Shown here: piece after piece, positions 1-11,642 of the stretch
Layout of the letters: every line of letters starts with the position of its first letter
How positions within the stretch are numbered: the first letter of the stretch is position 1
Source of the DNA: Bimuria novae-zelandiae CBS 107.79
Taxonomy: Eukaryota > Ascomycota > Dothideomycetes > Pleosporales > Didymosphaeriaceae
Direction of reading: 5' to 3'
DNA: 64,000 nucleotides
NCBI GenBank assembly: GCA_010015655.1
Contig: ML976656.1
Coordinates: 1,592,856 to 1,656,855, forward strand
The notes under the pieces: model-generated
What the model was told of the DNA's origin: nothing
Database searches by the model: none
Seen by the model: the letters and a program-made list of their open reading frames with translations, nothing else
Translations under genes and position numbers: made by a program

Positions 1-3000
1 TTAAGCCTATAAGAAGAAGTAGCTTTTTTTAATAATTACTTAGGGCATAGTGCATTAGCCTAGAATAAATACCTTACTCTAAATTACTTACAATATAGGA
101 ATTAGGGAGTATATAAGTCTAATAAGATTAGAGAGACCTATACGCTATATTAATAATAATATAAGTAGTATAGGGTTAAAGAAATCTTAAAGCTAGCCTA
201 ACTTAAGAGTTAGATACAGAAGGTAGAAGTCTTATAAGAGAGCTAAAATAAGTCTAAGGACTTAAAAAACTAGATTATTACTAAGTAATAAGCTACACTA
301 GTAATAGTGCGATTATTATAGCTTATTAAGTAGATACTTGCTAAGTTAAGAAACGCTTAATTAAGAATATTATAGTATATAAGTATTATATTATAGTACT
401 TATTAACTTAGGGGTAGACGCGTGTTTAATAGCCCTATAAGTAGTTAAAAAATATAATATACTATATTATAATAAGAGGACACTGCTATAGATAGGACTT
501 ATAAATAAGACCTAGTTATAAGAATATAGTAATAGTTAGCTACGCCTTAAGACGGCGCTAGTATAAGTTAATATAAAAGGCCTAGAGAGCTAACATGTTT
601 TCACTATTATAAAAATAAGAGATATTAAAGCCATTATAAGATATAAATAGTTAGAATAACATAATCTATAAACAGACTAGATTAAACGTATAATCCTTCC
701 TTAAAATCCACTAGTAATGGCCTAGGCAAGCCCTAAAGAAAGGGAAACTCTTTAGAAACCTTAAATAAGAAAGAGGAGCTAACTATCTAAGATATAAAAA
801 GTATTAATATGCAAAATAAATAAGATCTTAAAGTAATACCTAAGATAAGTACACTATATATAGGTTTAAGAGGCTAAGATAGTCCTTAATGACCTAGGTC
901 TACTAAAAGAATATAAGGAATTTGTAGACCTATTAAAGGAGTACGATAAGACTATCCTGCCTAAATATAAAAAGTAAAATTATAAGATACTACTAGTAGA
1001 AGAAGCTAAAGTATAGCTCAAGCGCCTAAGGCCCCTTACCTATAAATAAGAAAAAGAGTTAAAAGAGCTAATATAGAAGAATCTACGCTTAGGGAAGTAA
1101 AGACCTAGTTAGAGCCTTATAGCCTTCCCTATACTCTTTATTTATAAAAAAGACGGCAGGCTATAACTTTATATAAATTATAAATAGCTAAATACTATTA
1201 TAGTTAAAAACCGTTACCTATTACCCCTAATAACAGAGCTTATAGATCGACTCCGAGGAGCTAAGTAGTTTACGAAATTTAACGTCTAGGATAGATTCTA
1301 TAGGATCTAAATAGTAAAAAGTTATAAATAAAAATGGCTTTCCGCACACGATATAGCCTCTTTAAGTATATAATTATGCTAATAGGGCTAACTAATATAC
1401 TAGCAACCTTCTAGGAACTTATAAATTAAGTATTATATAAATACTTAGACGTATTCTGCACGGCATACCTCGACAACATATTAATATACTTAAGCGGAAT
1501 CCTAGAAGAATATAAGGAACATATTTACAAGGTATTATAAAAGTTATAAGAGTATAGATTACTCCTACACCCTAAGAAATGTGAATTCCACGTCACGGAA
1601 ACGGAATACCTAGGATTTATAATATCCTAGGAAGGTGTTAAAATGGATCTAAAAAAGATCGCGATAATAGAAAAATAGTTACTACCTAAATTAGTAAAGG
1701 ATATTTAATTCTTTTTAGGTTTTACTAACTCCTATTACAAATTTATTAGGAACTACTTAAAGGTTACTACTCTACTAATAGAACTTATAAAAATAGGAAA
1801 ATAGCGACCTCTATAGAAAGTAAAGAAGTAAGCCTTTAAATAGCTAAAGCGCCTATTCCTAACGGCACCCCTACTATAAATATATAACCTCGAGCGATAA
1901 TATTATATTTATATAAACGCATTAGATTATGCGTTAGAGGCTATACTACTATAAAAATATAATAATAAGAAGTAGAGACTAGTCTTTTATTACGTAAGAA
2001 AACTCTTAAGAGTAAAACTTAACTATAAGATCTATAATAAAGAACTACTAGCTATTATTAACTATTTTAAGTAATAAAAAGTATAACTTAAAGGAGCTAA
2101 ATACTAAATAAAAGTATTTTTTAATTATCTTAATCTAACATGCTTTACAACGACTAAAAACCTTAATTAGTAATAGGCTAAATAGTTTAAATAAATAGTA
2201 AAATTTAACTTCTACATTACGTATTTACTAAGAAACGTAAACGCTATAATAGATGCACTTAGTAAATAATTAAATCTTATAAAAGAAGATAATAGAGGTA
2301 ATTACGTCGTAATCTTAACCTATGCAAAAGATAGAACCCTTTACTATAATAAGACATAACTTGCGCTAGCACTAGAAATACGGCGCGTGGATTTTACCTA
2401 TTATAGACTAGCCATAGATAGGATATAGGATTACGATAGGCTTACAAACAAGAATTGCTAAGCGTATAACCTTTACTAAGCTATAAGATTAATAGCATAA
2501 GACTATTAAAACTGCATCTAGATTAGTAAGTAAATAGCTCTATTACTAATTAAGAAGCTACACGAAGACAAAGACTAGGGATATTTAAAAATTACTAAAA
2601 TAACACGTTAAATCGCGAATAAATATACTATTCCTAGGCTACGCTAGGTAGTATAAAAGGTACTAAGTAACTATTTAGCCTGTTATAAGAATAAGCCTAA
2701 AAGATATAAGCCTTATAGCCTTTTATAGCTACTAAAGCCACCCCTAAGGGCATAGTCTAGTGTAATTATAAACTTTATTATAAAGCTACTAGTATTACTA
2801 GTACTAAGGAATAAGGACCCCTATAACTTAATTTTAATTATAATCTATTAACTTACTAAGGAGTTAAGGTTTATACTAATTAGAGAAGCTATATTAGTAG
2901 AGGAATTAGCCTACGTAGTAGAGTAAGAACTAATATCGCAGGTTAAATAACCTAATAAGTTTATTATAGATAGGGCTAAGATATTTATATTATTATATTA

Positions 3001-3131
3001 GACCACGTTTATAGCTAAATTAAGGATTAAATATAAGCTTACAACGAGCTTCTACCTTAAGATAAATAGTTAAACTAAGCGAATAAACTAAACGCTAAAA
3101 TAGTACCTTTAGATATACGTAAATAAGCTTT

Positions 3132-3303
3132 TGTCAGATAGAATAAGCTGCGGTGAGGTCAGATCTATACAATCGAGCAGGGACCACTTGGCTTGGCACA
3201 CTAGCAAAATATCCGAAACCAACTAAACACAGTGGAGAATACAAAACAAAAACAACAAATACTATCAAGTTGCATCAACATCTACTTATTATACTATCTG
3301 ACA
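3132..3303 (+). repeat. Copia 5' LTR (172 bp)
   Basis: It starts TGTCAGATAG and ends CTATCTGACA, so the termini are perfect 10-bp inverted repeats. Compared with the 3' LTR there are about a dozen differences, all transitions, and no length change. Confidence 0.95.
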
Positions 3304-6300
3304 ATTAAGAGTCTTACTGCCCTAACTGATACAATATGGCGTAACTCTTAAACCGCGATTCTATGGTACACCTGAACACCTCCGCAGACCACAGGGGGTG
3401 GAGAACACAACTCCAGGCAAGATGCGTAGTACATAACATTTAGGATAAAGTTAATCTAAATTTAACTACGCTATTAACCCCAAAACCGCTGCTAATAAGG
3501 GCTTTAGTTATTACTAACTACGCGCCAGCCGCGAATATTAAAGTCCTAATAAGACTAACTAAACTATTAGCTAGAGGCTAGAAGGCTTTTAAAGAAGACC
3601 TCGAATACTATAAGATCCTCTTTAAGCAATATAAGAGCAATCGACATAAATATAAGAAAGAGTAATTAAGCCTTTAGCACATCGTTGCGTTTATCCAATT
3701 AACTATGTCACCGCACCTACTACGCACATGTTGCCTGCCAGACAAGCCACTACGATAGTGGATTACCGATCTGCAGAAGACAATTGGCATAAGCGACTAA
3801 CTCGAACAAGAATAAGCACGTACCAGATACCGTGCGGCACTTAAGCTAATAAGAAGCCCTTAATAATAGGATACTTAACTAGCTAAGTACGACAAAGCAG
3901 CTGCGAAAGCAGAAGCCTTTTAAGTTACTAAGCTATTATAAATTAATGTAATTATAAAAGACTTTATAGATGCCGTAAACAAGGTTGCTCCTATATAGTC
4001 TATAAATTTTTAAGATAATGGTCGATTCGCAGCTAGCATAGATTGAAAAAAGATAATATAATACTTCTAAGAACACATAATAACAAATTATCCCCTTAGA
4101 TTAGGGAAACACAAAGCATTTATGTCTAATAATGTATTATTTTTCGCTAAAGGTGGTGCACCTACTTAGGGTAATAATAGGGACGCCTATCCTGCCGAAA
4201 GCGCGTTATTAAAACAAAACCAAGATAGACCTCGTAATCAACGTACAGCGGGCAGGAAAACCACCACGCTTAAACGGCCTATAGATTTAGAGCCTACTAC
4301 TATAAGAGAAGCAAAATGCCCTGCATGTAGACAACGCCATAGTATAAGGGACTGCTATTATGTTAATCCAGACAAGACTCCTAAATAGTAGAAACTAAAC
4401 GAGACTATTAGCGAGCTTATATAATTTAAGCATAAAAAAGACGCAACGTTCTAAGGGCTAATTCGCGGACAAAGCAGGACCTAATTAAGAACACTAATTA
4501 TAAAATAATCGCACACTCTAACGCCCGAGATCCTTAAAGATTAACTAGAGGGCCGGAGAATTGCTGCTACTAAAGCAGCTTTTAACTTAGTAGTAAGAGG
4601 GAGAGATACTACTAACTATCTACTATAAAAGTTATTTATCCTTAACTTAGGATTAACCTGCTACATTACTAATAACCCTAATCGCATCTATAGTTTCCGA
4701 CCACCACTGCCCGGAGACTATATATGGGCCGGAAATTCCAAAGTGTGGATTAGAGGATATGGGTCTATTAACCTCACTCTAAAGAATAACACTAGAATAA
4801 CAAAATTAACCTTGCAAGATATAGCTATTTGCCTAGACCTATTATATAACTTAGTGTTATTCTAACTGTTAAGGCACAAAAGGATCTAGTAGGACACATA
4901 AATAGACCTAACTACTCTCCGAGGAGCTAAGAACAGAGCTATTAAAATTATAACTAAGATATTTAGATAGTAGGTGCTGGAATATAATCCGCTACCACCT
5001 GCCACATATCACACACACAAGATTACTACAAGAACCAAAAGAGGACCGTAAAAGGCCTTAGCTATGCTATGGCACAAAAGACTAGGACACTTAGGCCTAG
5101 CGGCTATCAAACACCTAGTGCAGTAAACTAAAGGGGTGCGTGTTAAAGGCATTATAACTATAGAATACAACTCATGCGGGAGAGCAAAGTCCAGACAGCA
5201 GATAAGCCACGCCCCACAAATAAACGAAGATGGACCTAGAGAGAGGCTTAGCATTAACTTCCACACATACGAGATCTAAGGAGTCACTAAAGAGAAGAGT
5301 TAATTACTAATTACTAATAAGTTTTTAGGCATGCAATAGGACCTCTACTTTATAAATTACTAAATAGCAAAGTTAATTATTAATGCCCTTTTAGTATTTA
5401 TCTTATTCCTTAAGAACCACTACAACATCTCTGTTAAGACCATTAAAGCAGACAACGAGATCGCCATAATTAAACTAGAAGTTAAGAAATAGTTAATAAC
5501 CTAAGGAATAATTATAGAGCCTTCTACACTAGATACATAATTATAAAATAGAGGCGCAGAACGCTTAGGGGGTGTAAATAAGGAGAAAGCTCGTGCCATG
5601 CGACTTAATACCAACCTATTCTGGGAGCTATGGCCTGAGATTACAAGAGCCGCTATATACCTCTACAATCGAACACCAAACTATGCAAATCACTGGAAAA
5701 CACCATACGAGATATTCTTCACACGAGTCGCTTTTAGCAATAGGATAGTCACGTTACTACGAAAACCTAATATTATACACTTAAAAGTGTACGGCTGTAA
5801 GGCATTTGTAATAACTAATAATACTTACTAAGGTAAATCACGCCTATAACGTCTTAACCCGAAGGCATAGATTAGTTATCTAGTTAGATACCGATTATTA
5901 AACATCTACTAAATATGGATACCGTCACTTAGTAAAGTGATAAGTACCCGGGACGTTATCTTTAACGAAGAGTTAGTATTTAACGGGAAAATTAAAGACC
6001 TTATAGACAGTCTTATGCATAGCACGCTTTAAGAAATAGTAACGCACGTAAGAACTATTAAGTTACTAACTCCTACTTAATAACTACAAACAGACTCCTT
6101 TTATAAGGATAAAGCCACTGTAGATTCGTTAGAATAACAAGATAAAGCAGATCTACTAGGCTACTATTAAGGAAGGAAGATTAAGGATAGCTACTTAACT
6201 CCTCTAACTATATTACCACCTGTCGCGTTACTTGCACAGTTAATGGCTAGAGACTAAATAAGTCTAACGTAATAAGCGTCCTCTACAACTATCCCCTAGG

Positions 6301-8074
6301 TAGTAGCTTTTATGGCGGGAACCCAAGCTAGCCATGTTAGAAAATACAAAGGAGAAGTTATAGATAAGGCTAAGATAATAAGAATGCTCGCTAAAGGCTT
6401 AAAGCCCTATTAAAGTTAACTTCTACCTCTACTAACGTGCCGAACTAAGCTTAAGGATCACCTAATAGGCGAGATATTTTAAGAGGCTAAGCAAGTGCAC
6501 CTCGCAAGCTACTAAAAAATAAAATTAGAGTTAGAAATTCTAGTAAAGAAGATTAAACTAACAGGATAGTAGATCCTTAACTACATATAGGTATACACCT
6601 ACAAACTTAATAACCACTATCGCTTACTAAAGTATAAGGCGCGACTAGTTATCTAAGGTAATTAGTAACGAAATATTACCTTGTAAGACACTTACGCAGC
6701 CACGCTTACCAGCTAGTTATTCCGAATAATAATAGTAATAGTAGCTTACTATAATATAGAGCTCACGTAGTACGACGTCACCAACGCTTTTGTCCACGCA
6801 ATAATAGATCGAGAGGTATACATAAGAATGCCTTAGGGTTATTAGAAGCCTAGAATAATATTATAAGTAAACAAAGCACTGTACGGCCTTCGCATTTTAC
6901 TACTCCTCTAGTAGAGAGAATTCACGATAACGCTTAAAGCGCTAGGCTTTTAGACAGTGCCTTATAAGCCATGCTGCCTAATTAAAGATAAAGTTATTAT
7001 ATTCTTTTACGTTGACGACATCATACTCGCGTACCATAAGGACAAAGAACAAGAAGCTTAACAAGCAATTAAACGCTTATAAGATAAGTACACTCTTATT
7101 AGAGGAAATAACCTTTAATAGTTTCTTAGCATAGAGGTTATACGGGACTAAATAAGCCGTAAGATTTAACTATCACAGGCCTCCTATTCGGACAAGATTA
7201 GCCAACTAGTAGACAAGATAAATATTTAACATAACACTCCAATGGCTGCGATTGAATTACTACTAAGGAAAGGGTTGGCAATACTAACTAAGATTAATAA
7301 ATTTTAACGTAAGATTAGATCGCTACTCTTTACTATAGTTACTACTAGGCTAGACATTGCCTTTGCAACATCACGATTAGCTCAATTTCTGTTAAACCTA
7401 GGGACTAAGCACTAAGACGCAGTAGACCGAGTTCTCCTATACCTTTAAAGCATAAAGTAGCGAGCCCTATAGCTTGGAGGTAACACTAGACTTTAGATTG
7501 CAAGCGATGTATTATTTACTAATAATATAATAGACCGCAAGAGCTCCTAAGGTTACGCTATTAAGCTCTTTAGCGGTCTTATCGCCTAGAAAGCAAACAA
7601 ACAAAATACTATAATAATATTAACTACTAAGGCCGAGCTACTAGCTCTCTCTCAGGTAGCTAAGGAAGCACTCTTTATCTTAAGACTACTTTAAGAACTT
7701 AAGATTAAACTAGACGCGCGTACAGTTACTATTTAGTGTAATAATAAATAAACTATACGCCTAGTAACTAAGGAGGTTTCCCGCCTCTAAACCAAACTTC
7801 GGCATGTGGACGTCCACAACCACTAGATCCGACAAGAAGTATCTATAGGCAGGATTAAGGTGGAGCATGTGCAGTTAGCGGACATAATTACTAATAGCCT
7901 TATAAAGGTGCTCTTTAAGAGTAAGTGGGAGGGTTTTCTCTAATAACTTAGATTAGTTAATGTAGAGACTAAGGAGGTAACAAATACTATGCCTCTTAAA
8001 AAGATTTAAGAGTAACTTAAAGACCTTATAATTGTATAAGTGCTAGCTTAAAGAGTTTCTAAGCTAAAGGGGTG

Positions 8075-8246
8075 TGTTAGATAGAATAAGCTGCGGTAAG
8101 GTCAGATCTGTATAATCGAGCAGGGACCACTTGGCTTGGCACACTAGCAAAATATCCGAAACTAACTGAACACAGTGGAGAATACAAAACAAAAATAATA
8201 AATACTATTAAGTTGCATTAACATCTACTTATTATACCATCTAACA
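8075..8246 (+). repeat. Copia 3' LTR (172 bp)
   Basis: It starts TGTTAGATAG and ends CCATCTAACA, and has the same length as the 5' copy. A short purine run lies immediately upstream and the target duplication GCTTT follows at 8247-8251. Confidence 0.95.
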
Positions 8247-8253
8247 GCTTTAA

Positions 8254-8679
8254 TATTACGAACCAGGACAGGAGGATGGGGGATAGGCGCTTATAAGGAC
8301 AGGCGGCCGAGGAACGGGTTAACAAGTACGCCAGAGAGCTAGCCTCAGGGTCACGTGACTGCTCAGTTGATTAGTGGTACTGAGCAGCGGAGCAAGGCAC
8401 GTGACTGCTTAGTTGATTAGTGGTACTGAGCAACTGAGCAAAGCAGGTACATATACAGGACGGTTTCCTTTCCTCTGCTCCTTATAGTTAACTTACATAT
8501 CTTCTGTGCGAGTACGTTCTCCTATACAGACTGATAGTTATCTTACTTTATTATAAGATTGGATTGTCCAGCCTCGCGCTAAGTGTCGCATCAACTTGTA
8601 CCACTGAATAATCCGTGAAGCACCACGAAACCTTACCGCCCTAACCCGGATCGGACCAAGGTGTGAGAGCCTCATAACA
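8254..8679 (+). repeat. Solo LTR of the Gypsy family, target duplication TTTAA
   Basis: This 426-bp copy of the LTR at 9927-10352 is flanked by TTTAA at 8249-8253 and 8680-8684. It is much less mutated than its relative. It starts TATTACGAAC and ends CTCATAACA. No internal element sequence is attached, so it is a solo LTR left by LTR-LTR recombination. It contains two tandem copies of a 46-bp unit (8352-8397 and 8398-8443), each starting CACGTGACTGC. With this LTR and the Copia removed, the Gypsy integrase frame on the two sides becomes continuous. Confidence 0.9.
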
Positions 8680-9926
8680 TTTAAGATAATTAGGTTAAGC
8701 TATTGCTAATAGCTTAACTAGCATATAATAGCACAAGATTAGTAACTATAGGATACTTACTATACTACGCTAATTACGGATGTAAGCTAATAACTTACTA
8801 GAACCCGTTAGATATTAAAAGTATTATAAAAGACGTAGCTAATAAAGTAAGACTTATATAAAAATTATATAAAACGCTATAAAAAAATATCGCGCGACGT
8901 AATAAGTAAATAGTAATATAAGTAAATAAAAAAAGAATTAAAAGACTAACTTTTAAAAAGGGGGATAAAGTCCTCCTTTTATAAAAAAATTTTAAAACTA
9001 TAAGACTAAGCAAGAAACTAGATAACCTTTAAAAAGGACTATTTAAGGTTTAAGAGGTTAGAGGACTAGTAAATTTTAAACTATAGTTGCCTATAAATAC
9101 ACGTATATACCTAGTTTTCTATAAGTCCTTATTAGAACTAGCACTACTAGACGCTAAACTAGAATTATATTTAGAACTTAAGAATAAAGAATATAGAGTT
9201 GAAATAATTTAGAATTTATAGAAATTTAGACGTTAGCACAAGTACCTGGTGAAGTAGAAGGAATAGTTAGAGAGCTATAATATATAGAAACTAGTATAGA
9301 ACCTTACTAACTATAAAAAGGCCTTAAAGAAGTTTTATAGAGAACACCCTAACACTCCGCGCCCTAAAAGGATTTAGGATGTTAAGAATAGCGGGGTATC
9401 TTAGAAGTTAGAAGGGAGCTCTTCTATAGCGGACTAAATAGTTAGGGTAAACTTAGTTAGGCTATTTAGCTAAGAAGGCTAGGGCGGATTTCTTTTTAAT
9501 TCCTTTAAAGTAGTGCTTTTAATAGTAATTGCCTCCTTAGTACGCTTTATATTTAATATTAACTATTTAGCTAGACGCTTCTCTTTTACACGCGCTATAT
9601 ATATTACTTTAAATATTATATTTTACTTTTTTTGCGCTTTTAAGATTTACATATCTAATTTTTACTTTTTAGTAACTAAATAAAAAAATTTATTATAAGT
9701 AATAGCTATATTACACTTCGCGCCCCTCTTTAGGCACTTACTATACTTTTTTAAATAAACTAACACCTTATAGACCTATAAGTAGGTCTAGTAACTAAAA
9801 TACTTTAATACTATAACGCTTCTGTATGCCTTAATAGTAAATATAAGTTTATAATAATAATAGGTACTAGTTATTTAGTTAGTAGGTATAGTTCTTCACG
9901 GATAAAAACTAGGAAGGGAGGGATAG

Positions 9927-10352
9927 TATTATAAACTAAAAGTAAAATAATAAAGGATAGGCGCTTTTAAGGAAAAAATTGCTAAAGAACAGGTTATAAG
10001 TACGCTAAAAAACTAACTTTAAAGTTACGTAACTACTTGGTTAATTAGTAGTACTAAGTAACTAAGTAAGGCACGTGACTGCTTAGTTAATTAGTAGTAC
10101 TAAGTAACTAAATAAGTAAGTATATATATAAAATAGGTTTCCTTTATACGCTCCTTATAGTTAACTTATATATTTTTTATATAAGTATGTTCTCCTATAT
10201 AGACTAATAGTTATCTTATTTTATTATAAGATTAAATTATCTAGCCTCGCGCTAAGTGTCGTATCAACTTATACTACTAAATAATTTATAAAGTACCACG
10301 ATACCTTACCGCCCTACCCTAGATCGGAATAAGGTGTGAGCGCCTTATAACA
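9927..10352 (+). repeat. 3' LTR of the Gypsy element (426 bp, heavily RIPed)
   Basis: It begins TATTATAAAC directly after the polypurine tract and ends CCTTATAACA. It aligns end to end with 8254-8679, which has exactly the same length (426 bp). Nearly all differences are C-to-T or G-to-A, this copy being the more damaged of the two. Confidence 0.88.
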
Positions 10353-11368
10353 CTAAGAGAGACTTCTTTAGCCTATTCTAATAGGCCTAGGTTAACACTA
10401 TAAGGTAGCTATTAATCCTCTAGGCCTTTAAAGCTACTAGTATCTCCCCCTAGATCTAACGACTATCCTTAATAGATTTAATTAAGCTTAGCTACTTAAG
10501 TAATAATTATAAGAAAGCTTAAACTTAGCACTTAGCGCTTTAGATTAAAGAAATATTAATTAGCTACTAAAAGCTATTATTAATATAAGGGGTAATAATA
10601 AGGCTAAGAAGCTAAGATAAATAGTATACTTAATCTCTATATAAGCTTAGCTCGCAGAATATAAAAATTAAGGCCTATAAAAGGCCCTAACTACTTAAAA
10701 GAGACGTAGAAAGCAAGGCAGGCCTTACCCTTCAATTAGCTTTATAAAGATTAAGGGAGAGTTATTTTTTATTACCCTATAGCGTATAGCAGGCACGTAA
10801 TTATTAATATAAAAAATATACTAAAGCGTAGTAGTTATAGCTTTAAAAAATTAAATAAGTAAAGGTCTGTTAGGCTAGTTAGTAGCTTAAAATAAGGCTA
10901 CTCTAAAAAAGGCGTATTACTTAAGTAGCTACTAGAGATACGCGCGTAAAGTAAAGGGCTAATAAAACTATAAAGTAATATTTTAAGTAATAAGTCTATA
11001 AGGTATAAAGGTAACTTTAAAATTATATTAAATTATCTAAAAAGAGTAATAAAAAAGCTATAAAGTGTCTTAATAAGCTTATTAAAAAATAGCCTTAGCG
11101 TAAAGCTATAAATATTAATAAGGCCTTATTTATTATATCTGCCTCAAAGTCGCGTAATAGATATATAATTAAAATACTAAGTAAATATTAATAATCTAAG
11201 TAGCTAGTAATTATATATAGACCTTAGAGACCTGAACTATAGAAAATCTCATAATAGTATTAATTGTAAGTGGCTTAGCAGCCTTATGTTGCTGTCTGAG
11301 CGATTTTAGTAGGGTGGTACACTGACTAACGTGGTGCGCTGACTGCCAAGGCACGGTAATATTTTATA
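10353..11368. other. AT-rich RIP-affected DNA of unknown origin
   Basis: This lies between the 3' LTR of the first Gypsy and the target site of the second. It is very rich in TA dinucleotides and poor in CA, and has no open frame of note. I could not match it to a transposase or polymerase motif on either strand. The last ~130 bp (about 11235-11368) look less mutated. It is probably the left half of whatever the second Gypsy jumped into; the right half would start at 18021. Confidence 0.5.
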
Positions 11369-11373
11369 CTTAG

Positions 11374-11642
11374 TGTGACGGCCTGGCATGCCGGCAGGAC
11401 ACATGACCTCGCGTGAGAGGCGCGACTGTCTCACGCCTAGGTGCAGCTGCCTCACGCCTGGGCGCAGCTGCCCACGCACCCAGTGTAGCTATCTCGGATA
11501 GATAGATGTTCCGTGCCAAGCGGCAGCGCATAAAAGCGCCGCAGGCCTGTGTACCTACAGTCTCCTCATCTTAGTGTAGCTAAAATAGAGCTAACCTACC
11601 TTATCTACTCTCTTAATACAGGAGCCTGTGCCCGTCCTTATA
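11374..11642 (+). repeat. 5' LTR of second Gypsy (269 bp)
   Basis: It begins TGTGACGGCC and ends TCCTTATA, where the 3' copy has TCCTCACA. It contains TCACGCCTRGG-type direct repeats and a TAAAAG-containing stretch near 11531 that could hold the element promoter. Confidence 0.92.

Larger units (their letters stand above)
3132..8246 (+). mobile_element. Copia/Ty1 LTR retrotransposon, full length, RIP-degraded, target duplication GCTTT
   Basis: Two 172-bp LTRs (3132-3303 and 8075-8246) flank the internal region, and the 5-bp duplication GCTTT is present at 3127-3131 and 8247-8251. Domains come in Copia order: gag with a CX2CX3HX4C zinc knuckle at 4317-4355; GAG-pre-integrase WHKRLGH at about 5069; integrase with CGRAK near 5173 and the end region at 5598-5831 (YLYNRTPN, WKTPYEIF); reverse transcriptase with an intact YVDD at 7008-7019; and RNase H with KAELLALS near 7630 and HVDVHNH near 7803. 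Integrase before RT is diagnostic of Copia. A purine tract (CTAAAGGGG) precedes the 3' LTR. Scattered stops break the polyprotein, so the element is not autonomous now, though it is less damaged than the Gypsy around it. Confidence 0.95.
1..10352 (+). mobile_element. Gypsy/Ty3 chromodomain LTR retrotransposon, RIP-degraded, partial at 5' end, nested insertions
   Basis: The host element of a nested stack. A protease-like stretch reads at about 398-430 (LI(D/N)LGxDA). Reverse transcriptase follows from about 1100: a VLFxxKKDG-type segment, then YLDN at 1466-1477, where the family has YxDD (the second Asp is Asn, a G-to-A change). RNase H and the HHCC zinc finger of integrase lie at about 1900-2710. 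The integrase core breaks at about 3131 and resumes at about 8681, continuing with a GDKVLL-type segment near 8955 and a chromodomain (YLVKxKG) near 9242. A polypurine tract at 9911-9926 abuts the 3' LTR. In-frame TAA and TAG codons occur throughout, as expected after RIP, so no product is made. The 5' LTR and most of gag lie outside the window. Confidence 0.9.

Noticed and set aside
5009..5266. Minus-strand open frame of 85 codons in the Copia element
   Set aside because: It lies opposite the integrase zinc-finger region of the Copia, which is supported by WHKRLGH and CGRAK on the plus strand.
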